Source: Microbacterium hydrocarbonoxydans (lineage in GTDB: Bacteria; Actinomycetota; Actinomycetes; Actinomycetales; Microbacteriaceae). From it: a stretch of DNA of 64,000 nucleotides. Shown here piece by piece: positions 15,653 to 24,307 of this stretch. The stretch covers positions 1,798,001 through 1,862,000 of the forward strand of contig NZ_FNSQ01000005.1 in NCBI RefSeq assembly GCF_900105205.1, given 5' to 3'. The first letter of the stretch is position 1. Every line of letters starts with the position of its first letter. A program made the position numbers and the translations under genes. The notes below the pieces were generated by a model. The model did not search any database. It had not been told where the DNA came from and was given only the letters and a program-made list of their open reading frames with translations.

Positions 15653-16986
15653 CGGCAGCGACAGCGGTGACGACGTCGTGGCGGCGGGCCCTCGATGCCG
15701 CACGCCCCGAGCGCACGGGCACGGTCAAGGCTGTTCGCGGTCTGGGAATCGAAGTGCTCGGCCTCGATGCGGCGGTCGGTGACCGGGTACGCATCGACGC
15801 CGCAAAGGGCCGCACGGTCGACGCGGAGATCGTCGCGGTCGACGGTGCGTCCGCCCGGTGCATGCCGCTCGGTCGGCTCGACGGGATCACCGCCAGAGCG
15901 CGCGTGCGGCACGGCGGAGCACCGCTGCAGGTGCCGATCGGTCCCGCGCTCCTCGGTCGGGTGCTGGACGGGCTCGGCCGGCCTATCGACGGCAAGGGGC
16001 CGCTCGGCGCGAACACGGCCTTCGTCTCGCTGGACCACGATGCGCCGAGCATCATGGACCGCCGCCGCATCGACGAGCAGCTCGGTCTCGGGGTCCGGGT
16101 GCTCGACACGATGACGCCCGTCGGCACGGGCCAGCGTCTCGGCCTCTTCGCCGGCTCCGGCGTCGGCAAGTCCTCGCTCATGTCGATGATCGCCCGCGGG
16201 TCGGCGGCCGACGTCACCGTGATCGCCCTCGTGGGGGAGCGCGGCCGCGAGGTGCGGGAGTTCCTCGAGGACGACCTCGGTCCCGAGGGCCTCGCGCGCT
16301 CCGTGGTGGTCGTCGCCACCTCGGATCAGCCGGCGATGGCACGTCTGCGTTCTGCGTTCGTCGCCACGCGGATCGCCGAGGGGTTCAGAGACGACGGGCG
16401 CGACGTCGTCCTGATGATGGACTCGCTGACCCGCGTGGCCATGGCGCAGCGCGAGATCGGCCTGAGTGCCGGTGAGCCGCCGGCGACCCGAGGGTACCCG
16501 CCGTCGACGTTCTCCGTCCTCGCTCGACTGCTCGAGCGGGCGGGCACCGGGACCACCGGGTCGATCACCGGTCTCTACACGGTGCTGGTCGACGGAGACG
16601 ACCACAACGAGCCGATCGCCGACGCTGCGCGCGGCATCCTCGACGGCCACGTCGTGCTCGACCGCGCGCTGGCGATCCGCGGTCATTTCCCGGCCGTCGA
16701 CGTCCTCGGCTCCGTGTCCCGCGTCGTGTCGAAGATCACCACGCCGGAGCAGCGCGGGCACGCGGTGACGCTGCGCAGCGTCCTGGCGGCCCGTCGCAGT
16801 GCGAACGACCTGATCGACATCGGCGCCTACCGCCACGGGGCCAACCCGCTGGTCGACGCCGCGCTCGCTCATGACGAGAGCATCTCGCGGTTCCTCACTC
16901 AGCGGATGGACGATCTCACGGCATCCGACGACTCCTGGCAGCAGCTCGCCGCCCTCATCACCGACTTCGGAGGACTCACCCCATGA
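15649..16986 (+). CDS. fliI: Flagellum-specific export ATPase FliI
   Basis: A 445-residue F1-beta-like ATPase that unloads chaperones and substrates at the export gate. The Walker A motif is GSGVGKSS at about residues 169-176, the Walker B is VVLMMDSLTR, and the family block ERGREVREFLE follows the P-loop. GEPPATRGYPPSTFSVLARL is the conserved type III ATPase segment. The ATG at 15649 overlaps the fliH stop, and fliJ starts inside its stop (ATGA). Confidence 0.96.
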   Translation: MTAATAVTTSWRRALDAARPERTGTVKAVRGLGIEVLGLDAAVGDRVRIDAAKGRTVDAEIVAVDGASARCMPLGRLDGITARARVRHGGAPLQVPIGPALLGRVLDGLGRPIDGKGPLGANTAFVSLDHDAPSIMDRRRIDEQLGLGVRVLDTMTPVGTGQRLGLFAGSGVGKSSLMSMIARGSAADVTVIALVGERGREVREFLEDDLGPEGLARSVVVVATSDQPAMARLRSAFVATRIAEGFRDDGRDVVLMMDSLTRVAMAQREIGLSAGEPPATRGYPPSTFSVLARLLERAGTGTTGSITGLYTVLVDGDDHNEPIADAARGILDGHVVLDRALAIRGHFPAVDVLGSVSRVVSKITTPEQRGHAVTLRSVLAARRSANDLIDIGAYRHGANPLVDAALAHDESISRFLTQRMDDLTASDDSWQQLAALITDFGGLTP

Positions 16987-17408
16987 CCTTCCCCTTGGCT
17001 GGCCTGCTGCGTGTGCGCGGTGCCCAGGAACGCGTCGCCGCAGAGCAGCTGTCGCGGGCGAGTGCAGAGCGCGTCGACGCCGAGACGGCGACGCAGCACG
17101 CCGTCAGCAGCCTCGCCGACATCAGCGCGCAGGTCGACGACCCGAGCACGCTCATGGCGATGGCGGCCGCGAGGGCTGCCGGCCGCAGCACGCTCAGCGA
17201 TCTGCAGGCGCTCGTGGAGATGAGACGCAGAAGCGAGTCGGAGGCGAAATCGGCCCATGTGGACGCTCGCCGCGAGCTCAAGGGGCTGGAGCGGCTGGAG
17301 TCGACGCACCGCGCGGAGGCGGCGAAGTCGGAGCTGGCGGCGGAGCAGAGCGCCCTCGACGAGATCGCCGTGGTGCGCAGCTCTCGCCGCGAGGGGAGTG
17401 CAGCATGA
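16983..17408 (+). CDS. fliJ: Flagellar FliJ-like export protein
   Basis: A 141-residue, almost entirely helical coiled-coil protein, beginning MTFPLAGLLRVRGAQERVAAEQ. FliJ is the gamma-subunit-like stalk of the FliI hexamer. Sequence identity between FliJ proteins is low, so the call leans on size, coiled coil and position between fliI and fliK. It overlaps both neighbours by ATGA. Confidence 0.82.
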   Translation: MTFPLAGLLRVRGAQERVAAEQLSRASAERVDAETATQHAVSSLADISAQVDDPSTLMAMAAARAAGRSTLSDLQALVEMRRRSESEAKSAHVDARRELKGLERLESTHRAEAAKSELAAEQSALDEIAVVRSSRREGSAA

Positions 17409-17758
17409 GCGGTCTCGATGCGGTGATCACACGCGTCGATGCGATCGAGAGTCAGATCGTGTCCCTTGACCCTGCGGCCCGTGCAGCCGACGCAGCGGCC
17501 GTCGAGGCGACGCCGGAGACGGCGCAGGCGAATGCGACGGCGTTCGCCGAGGTGCTCGACGCGGCGAAGTCGGCGTCCGGCGTCGAGACCACGGACCCTG
17601 CCGCGGCATCCGGCGCCGTCGGAGAGACAGGCACGGGCGGGACGGATGCCGAGCTGCTCTCCGCCTTGCAGACGCTCTTCTCCGCCGGCTCGGCAGGCTC
17701 GAGCCCTGTCGGCGGATCGACATCCTCGATGCAGAAGCTCATCGAGATGATCGGATGA
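17405..17758 (+). CDS. Hypothetical protein between fliJ and fliK
   Basis: A 117-residue protein that begins MSGLDAVITRVDAIESQIVSLDP and has an ATAFAEVLDAAKSA segment, then a low-complexity Ala/Gly/Ser tail ending SSMQKLIEMIG. From general knowledge, flagellar loci of related actinobacteria often have here a protein with a similar N-terminus followed by a lytic transglycosylase or NlpC/P60 domain; no such catalytic domain is present. It may be a shortened scaffold form. Translation is coupled to both neighbours (ATGA at each end). Confidence 0.6.
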   Translation: MSGLDAVITRVDAIESQIVSLDPAARAADAAAVEATPETAQANATAFAEVLDAAKSASGVETTDPAAASGAVGETGTGGTDAELLSALQTLFSAGSAGSSPVGGSTSSMQKLIEMIG

Positions 17759-19122
17759 GCGCGGTGAGCCTGGTGGGTGCGATGCTCGGCGCTGCCGCCG
17801 ACGGAGAGACAGGAAGCCGTCCGGTCGCGGACACCGGATCGTCGTTCGGCGATGCGCTGCTCGTCGCCGGCCGCGAGCTCGATGCATCGGAGGGCCGGGG
17901 TCGACCAGAGGGCGACGCTGATTCCGCTGCGGACGGTGAGCGGCCGGGCGTGACCCCGACGCCCGCGGAATCGCACACGGATGCCGGGGCGATGGGTGCG
18001 GCGCTCCTGCAGCTCGCGGCTCAGGCCACGGGCGCGATGCCGGGTCCGGGTGCGTCCACGCCGGGCGCCGGCGTGGACGACGACGGTGCCATGCCGGTCC
18101 CGTCGTCGGGCGGGACGGCCCTGGCCGGGTCGGTGTCGAACAGCGGTGCTGCCGCGCAGCTGGCGCCCCTCGGAGCCGAGTCCGCGGTATCGATCAGCAC
18201 GCCGAGCACCGCGTCGCCGAGCGCTCAAGCAGCGGAAGCGGGCGCGAGTGCGACGACGGGCGCGGCAGCGGTCACCCGGCCCGGCCGGGCATCGGAGTCG
18301 CCGACGCCGGGCGCACCCTCCGCGTCGACGCCAGCTCCAGCTCCGGGAGTCACGGTGGAGGCGGCGGCAGGGCCGGTCGGCTCCGCCCCGACGCCGGGGC
18401 GAGCGTCGACGGACGGCAGCGCGCAGGCAGCTTTGACGCCTCCGCCCGTCCTCGGTGCGGCCGCTGCCGCGCCGACCGCAGTGGAGGCATCCGACGACGG
18501 CGTGACGTCGCGCGATGCAGGGGAGCCGATTCCGCAGACCACCGGGGCGTCGGCATCGGGGCCTGTCGTGGCGACGGCATCCGCCCCACCCGTGGCTCCT
18601 GCGGCGGGCGCAGGCGCTTCCGCTCCCGTCGCCCGGGCCGTCGCGGCGCAGGTGGCGCCTGTCGTGGTGAGCATCGCGCAGCGGCCGAGCGGCACCCATC
18701 AGCTCACGATGACGGTGAACCCCGACAGCCTCGGGCCGGTCACCGTCCGCGCGCACATCAGCGCGGCCGGCGAGGTGCGGGTCGAGCTGAGCGGTGCGAC
18801 GGATGCGGGCCGCGATGCCCTGCGCACGATCCTCACCGACCTGCGCCGAGACCTGGCCGCGGTGATGCCGCACGCCACGCTCAGCGTCGGGGGCGCGGCC
18901 GATGCCTCCGGCGATCGCGGCGGCCAGTCCGGTGCCGGCTCGGCGGCGGCCGACCAGAGCGGCACTCGTGAGGGGAGTGCTCGCGACGGCGGGGCGCGCG
19001 AGGGCGGCGACCGTGGCCGATCCGCGCTGCGCACCGACGGCGACCTCGATCCCAGCGCTTCCCGCCTCATCCAGACCACACCCCACGCCGGCCTCGGCGC
19101 GGGCCTCGACATCTTCGCCTGA
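17755..19122 (+). CDS. fliK: Flagellar hook-length control protein FliK
   Basis: A 455-residue protein: about 290 residues of Ala/Pro/Thr-rich, disordered sequence that acts as the ruler, then the globular Flg_hook domain with HQLTMTVNPDSLGPVTVRAH and VRVELSGATDAGRDALRTIL, which switches FlhB specificity when the hook is complete. The C-terminal 60 residues are charged and glycine-rich. ATG overlaps the preceding stop. Low-complexity codon use gives many false antisense ORFs over this gene. Confidence 0.9.
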   Translation: MSAVSLVGAMLGAAADGETGSRPVADTGSSFGDALLVAGRELDASEGRGRPEGDADSAADGERPGVTPTPAESHTDAGAMGAALLQLAAQATGAMPGPGASTPGAGVDDDGAMPVPSSGGTALAGSVSNSGAAAQLAPLGAESAVSISTPSTASPSAQAAEAGASATTGAAAVTRPGRASESPTPGAPSASTPAPAPGVTVEAAAGPVGSAPTPGRASTDGSAQAALTPPPVLGAAAAAPTAVEASDDGVTSRDAGEPIPQTTGASASGPVVATASAPPVAPAAGAGASAPVARAVAAQVAPVVVSIAQRPSGTHQLTMTVNPDSLGPVTVRAHISAAGEVRVELSGATDAGRDALRTILTDLRRDLAAVMPHATLSVGGAADASGDRGGQSGAGSAAADQSGTREGSARDGGAREGGDRGRSALRTDGDLDPSASRLIQTTPHAGLGAGLDIFA

Positions 19123-19134
19123 GAGGACGATCAC

Positions 19135-19611
19135 ATGACCGTCGACGCCGTGAGCGCACCCAGCTCGATCTACACCGGAAGCACCAGCGACCCGGCCGCC
19201 CGCAAGCAGGTGCTCGATGGCGAGGTGTTCCTGAAGCTCCTCGTCACGCAGCTGACCCACCAGGATCCCTCGAGCCCGATGGACACCAACGAGATGATCT
19301 CGCAGACGACCCAGCTCGCGATGATGGAGCAGCTGACGACCCTCGCCGACAACGGCGCCGAGGCCTTCGCCCTCAATATGCGCCAGGCGGCGAGCGCCCT
19401 CATCGGCCAGGAGGCGAGCTACAAGGACGCCGACGGCAAGACGGTGTCCGGCGTCGTCACGAAGGTGTCGTTCGACGGGCCGATCCCGCAGGTGACGATC
19501 GGCCAGAAGACCATCGCACTGGATGCCATCACCGGCCTCGCCTCCCCGACCACCCCGCGGTTCCCCAGACCGCAGCCTGACCCCCGTTCCACCCAGGAAG
19601 AGAGAATCCCC
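19135..19611 (+). CDS. flgD: Flagellar hook-capping protein FlgD (reading frame runs into flgE)
   Basis: About 150 residues match FlgD, the scaffold on which hook subunits polymerise: LDGEVFLKLLVTQLTHQDPSSPMDT and the following NEMISQTTQLAMMEQL. No stop codon ends it: the frame continues without break through the flgE start at 19612. If one C is added to the C4 run at 19553-19556, the protein instead ends TTPAVPQTAA at TGA 19578-19580, a normal short FlgD C-terminus before the flgE ribosome site. I therefore think a 1-nt deletion or sequencing error is present; a real FlgD-FlgE fusion is the alternative. Confidence 0.85.
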
Positions 19612-20778
19612 ATGCTTCGCTCGCTCTACTCCGGCATCTCCGGACTCCGCTCGCACCAGACCATGCTCGATGTCACGGGCAACAACATCGCCAACGTCAA
19701 CACGGCCGGCTTCAAGGGCTCGTCCGTGCTGTTCCAGGACTCTCTGTCGCAGCTCATCGGCAATCCTGGCATCCCCGACGACGAGGTCGGCGGCCGCAAC
19801 CCCGCCCAGGTCGGTCTCGGCGTGCAGGTCGCCGGCGTGCGCACCAACTTCGCACAGGGCTCGGCGCAGGCGACCGGCCGCGGTGGGGATCTGATGATCT
19901 CCGGCGACGGCTTCTTCGCGGTCCGCTCCGGCGGCGAGACCCTGTACACCCGTGCCGGAGGGTTCTCGTTCGACCCCACCGGCAAGATGGTCACCGCCGA
20001 CGGCGCGGTCGTCCAGGGCTGGTCGGCGCAGAACGGCGTGGTCAACACCGGGCAGGCGACGGGCAACATCGTGCTGCCGCTCGATGCCGTCTCGCCGGCG
20101 AAGGCGACCACGACGGCGACCGTCACCGGCAACCTGCCGTCGACGGCGGCGACCGGAGACGAGCTGGTCCGCGATGTGACCGTGTACGACGCGCAGGGCA
20201 CCCCCTCGACGCTCAGCCTCACGTTCACGAAGACCGCGACCGGGTGGAACGTCACGGAGCCGGTCAGCGGCGCGACCGGCGCTCTCGCGTTCACCGACGG
20301 CAAGCAGGCCGGCGCTGGGCTCACCCTCACGGCCGGCACGGTCAGCGTCGACCTCGGCTCCGTCACCGGCTACGCCAACATGTCGACCGTGGCTGTGTCG
20401 GAACAGAACGGCTCGGCGGCCGGGTCGCTGAAGTCGTACAGCATCACGGGCGACGGGTCGATCGTCGGCACGTTCAGCAACGGCGCGACCCAGACGCTCG
20501 GCAAGATCGCGATGGCGACCTTCGCCAACCCCGAAGGTCTCGAGAAGGCGGGCGGCACGGCCTACCGCGTGTCGGTGAACTCCGGCGCCGCTCGTATGGG
20601 AGAGCCGGGACAGGCCGGATTCGGCAACCTCGTCTCCGGTGCTCTGGAGATGAGCAACGTCGACCTCTCGCAGGAGTTCACCAATCTGATCGTCGCGCAG
20701 CGCGGCTTCCAGGCGAACGCCCGCATCATCACCACCAGCGACGAGGTGCTGCAGGAGCTGACCCAGCTGAAGCGCTGA
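19612..20778 (+). CDS. flgE: Flagellar hook protein FlgE
   Basis: A 388-residue hook subunit. N-terminal MLRSLYSGISGLRSHQTMLD with NNIANVNTAGFKGS and C-terminal SNVDLSQEFTNLIVAQRGFQ are the diagnostic ends; DLMISGDGFFAV is the FlgE/FlgF/FlgG middle motif. It has its own ATG with GGAAGAGAG 9 bases upstream, so it can be made even though the flgD frame is open through it (see flgD). It is the only FlgE/F/G-type protein in the window. A palindrome follows its stop by 37 nt. Confidence 0.93.
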   Translation: MLRSLYSGISGLRSHQTMLDVTGNNIANVNTAGFKGSSVLFQDSLSQLIGNPGIPDDEVGGRNPAQVGLGVQVAGVRTNFAQGSAQATGRGGDLMISGDGFFAVRSGGETLYTRAGGFSFDPTGKMVTADGAVVQGWSAQNGVVNTGQATGNIVLPLDAVSPAKATTTATVTGNLPSTAATGDELVRDVTVYDAQGTPSTLSLTFTKTATGWNVTEPVSGATGALAFTDGKQAGAGLTLTAGTVSVDLGSVTGYANMSTVAVSEQNGSAAGSLKSYSITGDGSIVGTFSNGATQTLGKIAMATFANPEGLEKAGGTAYRVSVNSGAARMGEPGQAGFGNLVSGALEMSNVDLSQEFTNLIVAQRGFQANARIITTSDEVLQELTQLKR

Positions 20779-20815
20779 CGTCTGATCCCGCTGCTGGCCT
20801 GATCCTGCGAATCGC

Positions 20816-20848
20816 GGCGCCCGTCTCTGGTTACCAGGGACGGGCGCC
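20816..20848 (+). repeat. 33-nt palindrome after flgE overlapping the next promoter
   Basis: GGCGCCCGTCTCTGG pairs with CCAGGGACGGGCGCC (15 bp, one G-U) around TTA. It could end the flgE message as a hairpin, but no T tract follows. Its centre is the GTTAC -35 element of the flbD promoter. Confidence 0.7.
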
Positions 20849-20859
20849 GTCGCGATAGT
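20830..20859 (+). promoter_or_regulatory. Flagellar sigma promoter of the flbD-motAB-fliMNO operon
   Basis: GTTAC (20830-20834), 16-nt spacer, CGCGATAGT (20851-20859). Unlike flgB, fliH and fliP, the leader here (20860-20900) has no ANGGA hairpin; the SD is CGGAG. Confidence 0.8.
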
Positions 20860-20900
20860 CGGGGCAGACTTCCCCCTCTCGTCCGACCCGGAGAACCCCG

Positions 20901-21116
20901 ATGATCATCGTGACCCGCCTCGACCGCACCCGGTTCGCGGTGAACCCCGATCTGATCGAGCGGATCCACGCGTCGCCGGACACCACCCTGCACATGGTCG
21001 ACGGGCATGTCTACGTGATCGAGGAGTCGCTCGACGGTGTCATCGACCTCGTCGTCGCCTACCGGGCCCGTGTCCTCGACGCAGCGCACGCACTCACGAC
21101 GCAGACGGGAGCCTGA
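20901..21116 (+). CDS. flbD: Flagellar FlbD-family protein
   Basis: A 71-residue protein beginning MIIVTRLDRTRFAVNPDLIERIHASPDT, typical of the small FlbD/SwrD family found next to motA or in the hook operon of Gram-positive bacteria. In Bacillus the homologue SwrD raises motor torque. That fits its place directly before motA here (2-nt gap). First gene of the operon; ATG after CGGAGAACCCCG. Confidence 0.88.
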   Translation: MIIVTRLDRTRFAVNPDLIERIHASPDTTLHMVDGHVYVIEESLDGVIDLVVAYRARVLDAAHALTTQTGA

Positions 21117-21118
21117 GC

Positions 21119-21916
21119 GTGGATCCCGCATTCGTCATCGGCGTCGTCCTCGCGTTCGGCGCCCTCGTCGCCATGATCACGATGGAGGGTGCGAGCTTCG
21201 AGGCGCTGCTCATCCCCGCACCGATGATCCTCGTGCTCGGCTCGACGATCGGCGTGGGGATCGCGAGCCACACCCTGCGTGACACGATCCAGGCGGTGAA
21301 GAGTCTCGGGCGCATGGTCAGAGGACCCCAGAGTACTCCGGAGGCGGTGATCCCGTTCCTCGTCGGCTACGCGGAGAAGGCGCGCGGCGAGGGGCTCCTG
21401 GCGCTCGAGCAGGAGCTCGACGACGCACCGGACCCGTTCACCAGGAAGGCCCTGCAGGCTCTCGCCGACGGCACGGATGCCGAGGACCTGCGGACGGTGA
21501 TGGACGACGAGATCGTCGCCACGTCGTCGCGCAACCGCGTGGCCTCCAAGTTCTTCGGATCGCTGGGCGGCTACGCGCCCACGATCGGCATCGTCGGCAC
21601 GGTCGTGTCGCTGACGCACGTGCTGGAGAAGCTGGACGAACCGGATCACCTCGGACCCATGATCGCCGCGGCCTTCGTCGCGACACTCTGGGGGCTGCTC
21701 TCGGCCAACTTCATCTGGAATCCCATCGCCGGCCGGCTCGGCCGCATCGCCGCTGTGGAGACCGAGCGTATGACGCTCGTCTCCGAGGGCATGCTCGCGA
21801 TCCAGGCCGGCAGCGCGCCGCACCTGCTGCAGGAGCGGCTGGAGGCGATGTCCGGCGCGGCGCCCGCGGCGAAGAAGCAGAAGAAGGATGCAGAGCCGGC
21901 AGAGGGCGCACGGTGA
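21119..21916 (+). CDS. motA: Flagellar stator protein MotA
   Basis: A 265-residue membrane protein of the proton-conducting stator. Four hydrophobic segments are visible (starting near residues 2, 26, 144 and 178), with the cytoplasmic loop AEKARGEGLLALEQELDDAP that carries the charged residues facing FliG. The segment GSLGGYAPTIGIVGTVVSLTHVL is the conserved TM3 and PTIGxxGTV motif. GTG start at 21119; its stop overlaps motB by GTGA. Confidence 0.94.
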   Translation: MDPAFVIGVVLAFGALVAMITMEGASFEALLIPAPMILVLGSTIGVGIASHTLRDTIQAVKSLGRMVRGPQSTPEAVIPFLVGYAEKARGEGLLALEQELDDAPDPFTRKALQALADGTDAEDLRTVMDDEIVATSSRNRVASKFFGSLGGYAPTIGIVGTVVSLTHVLEKLDEPDHLGPMIAAAFVATLWGLLSANFIWNPIAGRLGRIAAVETERMTLVSEGMLAIQAGSAPHLLQERLEAMSGAAPAAKKQKKDAEPAEGAR

Positions 21917-22722
21917 GCACCGCCCGTCGAGCGCGAGGTCGTGGTCACGAGGAGGACTCGCACGACGAGCCGGACGAGCGCTGGGCCGTCTCCTACGCCG
22001 ACATGGTCACCGTGCTGATGTGCCTGTTCATCGTGCTGTTCGCCGTCTCGAACGTCGACAAGACGAAATTCGAGATGCTGGCCAACAGCCTCGCCACCGG
22101 ATTCGGGCAGGAGAGCACCGAGGGTGGCGCCGATACGGCGGAGGGAATGATCGTGCCCCCGGAGCTGCAGGACGACGACGGCGTGGTCGACCTGGCCGCT
22201 CGCGCGCAGGCCGAATACGAGTCGCTGGAGGAGCTGCGCGATCGGATGAGCGCCGCTCTCGCCACACAAGGCCTGCAGAACACGGTCGAGTTCGTGATCG
22301 ACGACCGCGGACTGCAGGTCGGCCTCGTGGGTGCCGAGACGTTCTTCGCCGACAACAGCACCGATCTCTCGCGCAAGGCGGATGCGGTGCTCGACGCGAT
22401 CGGCGACGTGCTGGTCACGGTCGACAACCAGGTGAGCGTCGAGGGGCATGCCGATCATCGCCATTCCGCCGCCCCGTTCCCGACGAATTGGGAGCTGTCG
22501 GGCGGTCGCGCCACCCAGGTCGCCCGCTTCCTCGTCGAGCATGAGGGCGTCGGCGGGCCGCGGGTCAAGGCCACGGCCTTCTCCGACACCCGACCGATCG
22601 TGCGCGGCGACAGTCCTCAGGCGCTCGCCAGCAACAGGCGTGTCGACATCGTCGTCGAGTCCACCGAAGAAGAGCAGGTGCGCGCGCTGATCCCCGCACT
22701 CGCCGCCGCAGCGAAGAACTGA
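21913..22722 (+). CDS. motB: Flagellar stator protein MotB
   Basis: A 269-residue stator protein with one N-terminal transmembrane segment. SYADMVTVLMCLFIVLFAVS holds the proton-carrying Asp30. The C-terminal OmpA/MotB peptidoglycan-binding domain has VSVEGHADHRHS, NWELSGGRATQVARFL and DTRPIVRGDSPQALASNRRV. The charged tail is long. The presence of Asp at position 30 and the usual residues around it point to H+ rather than Na+; this is weak evidence. Translation is coupled to motA. Confidence 0.93.
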   Translation: MSTARRARGRGHEEDSHDEPDERWAVSYADMVTVLMCLFIVLFAVSNVDKTKFEMLANSLATGFGQESTEGGADTAEGMIVPPELQDDDGVVDLAARAQAEYESLEELRDRMSAALATQGLQNTVEFVIDDRGLQVGLVGAETFFADNSTDLSRKADAVLDAIGDVLVTVDNQVSVEGHADHRHSAAPFPTNWELSGGRATQVARFLVEHEGVGGPRVKATAFSDTRPIVRGDSPQALASNRRVDIVVESTEEEQVRALIPALAAAAKN

Positions 22723-22755
22723 GTGCCCGTGACCACGATCGTCGAGGAGAACACC

Positions 22756-23649
22756 ATGACCGCAGCCGCCGTGCTCGAGGACTCCGCTGTTCGGTACGCC
22801 GAGTACGACTTCAGTCGCCCGGCGCAGCTCGGGCGGGAGAGCACGAGGCACCTGGAGGCGGCGTTCGAGTCGTTCGCCCGCCTGTGGTCGTCCCAGCTCA
22901 CCGCGAAGGTCAGGGTGCGAGCGCACCTGACCCTCGAGAGCGTCGACCTCGTCTCATACGAGGAGTACTCCGCGACCCTGCCGGGCACCACGGCGATGGT
23001 GGCGGGGTCGTTCGCCGACCGCGAGGAGCCGTGCGTCGTGCAGTTCGGGCTCGACAGCGCGCTGCTCTGGGTCGTGCAGATGATGGGCGGGCGCAGCACG
23101 TCGCTGCCCGCGGCGCGCACGTTCACGCCGATCGAGCTCGCCCTCGTGCGCAACCTCATGGAGGGCACCTTCGAGCACCTGCACGCGAGCCTCGACGCGC
23201 TGCTGCCCGGAGCTCCGCGATTCAGCGCGGTGCACTACAACCCCCAGTACATGCAGGTGATCGCGGCGACGACCGCCGTGATCGTCGCCCGGTACACGAT
23301 GCGGCTGGGGGACTCCGAGACGGTCGCGACCGTCATGCTGCCCGCCTCGACGGTGGTCGATCGACTCGCCGCGACCGGATCGGACGCGGGCGCGGCACAC
23401 ACCGCGGAGCAGACGCTGGAACAGGTGCGGTCGACACCGCTGGAGCTCACGCTGCGGCTCGCGCCGCTCACGATCGGCACCGGGGAGATCCTCGATCTGG
23501 CCCCGGGGGACCTGCTGCGTCTGCCGCATCCGGAGACCAGACCATACGAGCTCGTGGCAGGCCGGACCCAGATCGGCCTCGCCACCCCGGGCAGCAGGGG
23601 CTCGCGCCTCACCTGCAAGATCACGACCACCCCTGAGGAGACCCACTGA
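22756..23649 (+). CDS. fliM: Flagellar motor switch protein FliM
   Basis: About 297 residues. The middle CheC-like domain and the C-terminal SpoA domain (ILDLAPGDLLRLPHPETRPYELVAG) are clear, as is LVRNLMEGTFEHLHASLDAL. I prefer the ATG at 22756 because GAGGAG lies 6 bases upstream; a GTG at 22723 adds 11 residues. With either start the N-terminal EIDxLL helix that binds phospho-CheY is missing, although the switch domains are intact. Forms the C-ring with FliG and FliN. Its stop overlaps fliN (TGATG). Confidence 0.9.
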   Translation: MTAAAVLEDSAVRYAEYDFSRPAQLGRESTRHLEAAFESFARLWSSQLTAKVRVRAHLTLESVDLVSYEEYSATLPGTTAMVAGSFADREEPCVVQFGLDSALLWVVQMMGGRSTSLPAARTFTPIELALVRNLMEGTFEHLHASLDALLPGAPRFSAVHYNPQYMQVIAATTAVIVARYTMRLGDSETVATVMLPASTVVDRLAATGSDAGAAHTAEQTLEQVRSTPLELTLRLAPLTIGTGEILDLAPGDLLRLPHPETRPYELVAGRTQIGLATPGSRGSRLTCKITTTPEETH

Positions 23650-24305
23650 TGAGCACCTTCCACGAGACCGCGATCGCCGCGGCGATCGCCGGCAAGCTGC
23701 CGTTCGGCTACCCCGTCATCCCGGCCCCTTCCACCGACCCCGGCGCCGCGGGGGAGGCGGTGGTGGTCACCTTCACCGGGAGCCCTGGAGCGCGGATCGC
23801 GATCCAGGTCGCCGACCCGTCGCAGCTGGAGGACGGCTCGCCGACGGCGGACCTGGCCGACCGGCTGCATCCGATCTTCGAGGCGGCGGTCGCCGTCCTC
23901 GGCACCGGTGCCCTGAGCGCGGGCGAGCTCGCACCCGCGACAGAGGTGTTCACGGCCGCGGGCACCCAGGTCTTCGACATGGTGGACGCCGACGGCCGTG
24001 TCGTCGCCAGGGCCGCCGTGCGCATCGACGGCGCGCGCAGCAGCGCCGCCCCCGGACCCCAGCGGCTGAGTCGGATCGCGGGCGTCGAGATGGAGCTCGT
24101 GGTCGAGATCGGCCGCACCCGGATGCCGGTGCGCGACGTGCTCTCCCTCGAACCCGGTCGCGTGGTCGAGCTGGACCGCGCCGCCGGCAGCCCCGCCGAC
24201 ATCAAGCTCAACGGTCGCCTGATCGGACACGGCACCGTCGTCGTGGCCGAGGGCGACTTCGCGATCCGCGTCGAGCGGATCCTCGACGGCGCAGAGAACG
24301 TCTGA
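23649..24305 (+). CDS. fliN: Flagellar motor switch protein FliN/FliY
   Basis: A 218-residue protein. The last 75 residues form a SpoA domain (VEMELVVEIGRTRMPVRDVL, LEPGRVVELDRAAGSPADIK, LIGHGTVVVAEGDFAIRVER), the part shared with E. coli FliN. The first 130 residues form an extra domain with an LPFGYPVIP block; it looks like the FliY-type extension but I do not see clear CheC phosphatase residues. It forms the lower C-ring and docks FliH. Confidence 0.9.
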   Translation: MSTFHETAIAAAIAGKLPFGYPVIPAPSTDPGAAGEAVVVTFTGSPGARIAIQVADPSQLEDGSPTADLADRLHPIFEAAVAVLGTGALSAGELAPATEVFTAAGTQVFDMVDADGRVVARAAVRIDGARSSAAPGPQRLSRIAGVEMELVVEIGRTRMPVRDVLSLEPGRVVELDRAAGSPADIKLNGRLIGHGTVVVAEGDFAIRVERILDGAENV

Positions 24306-24307
24306 CG

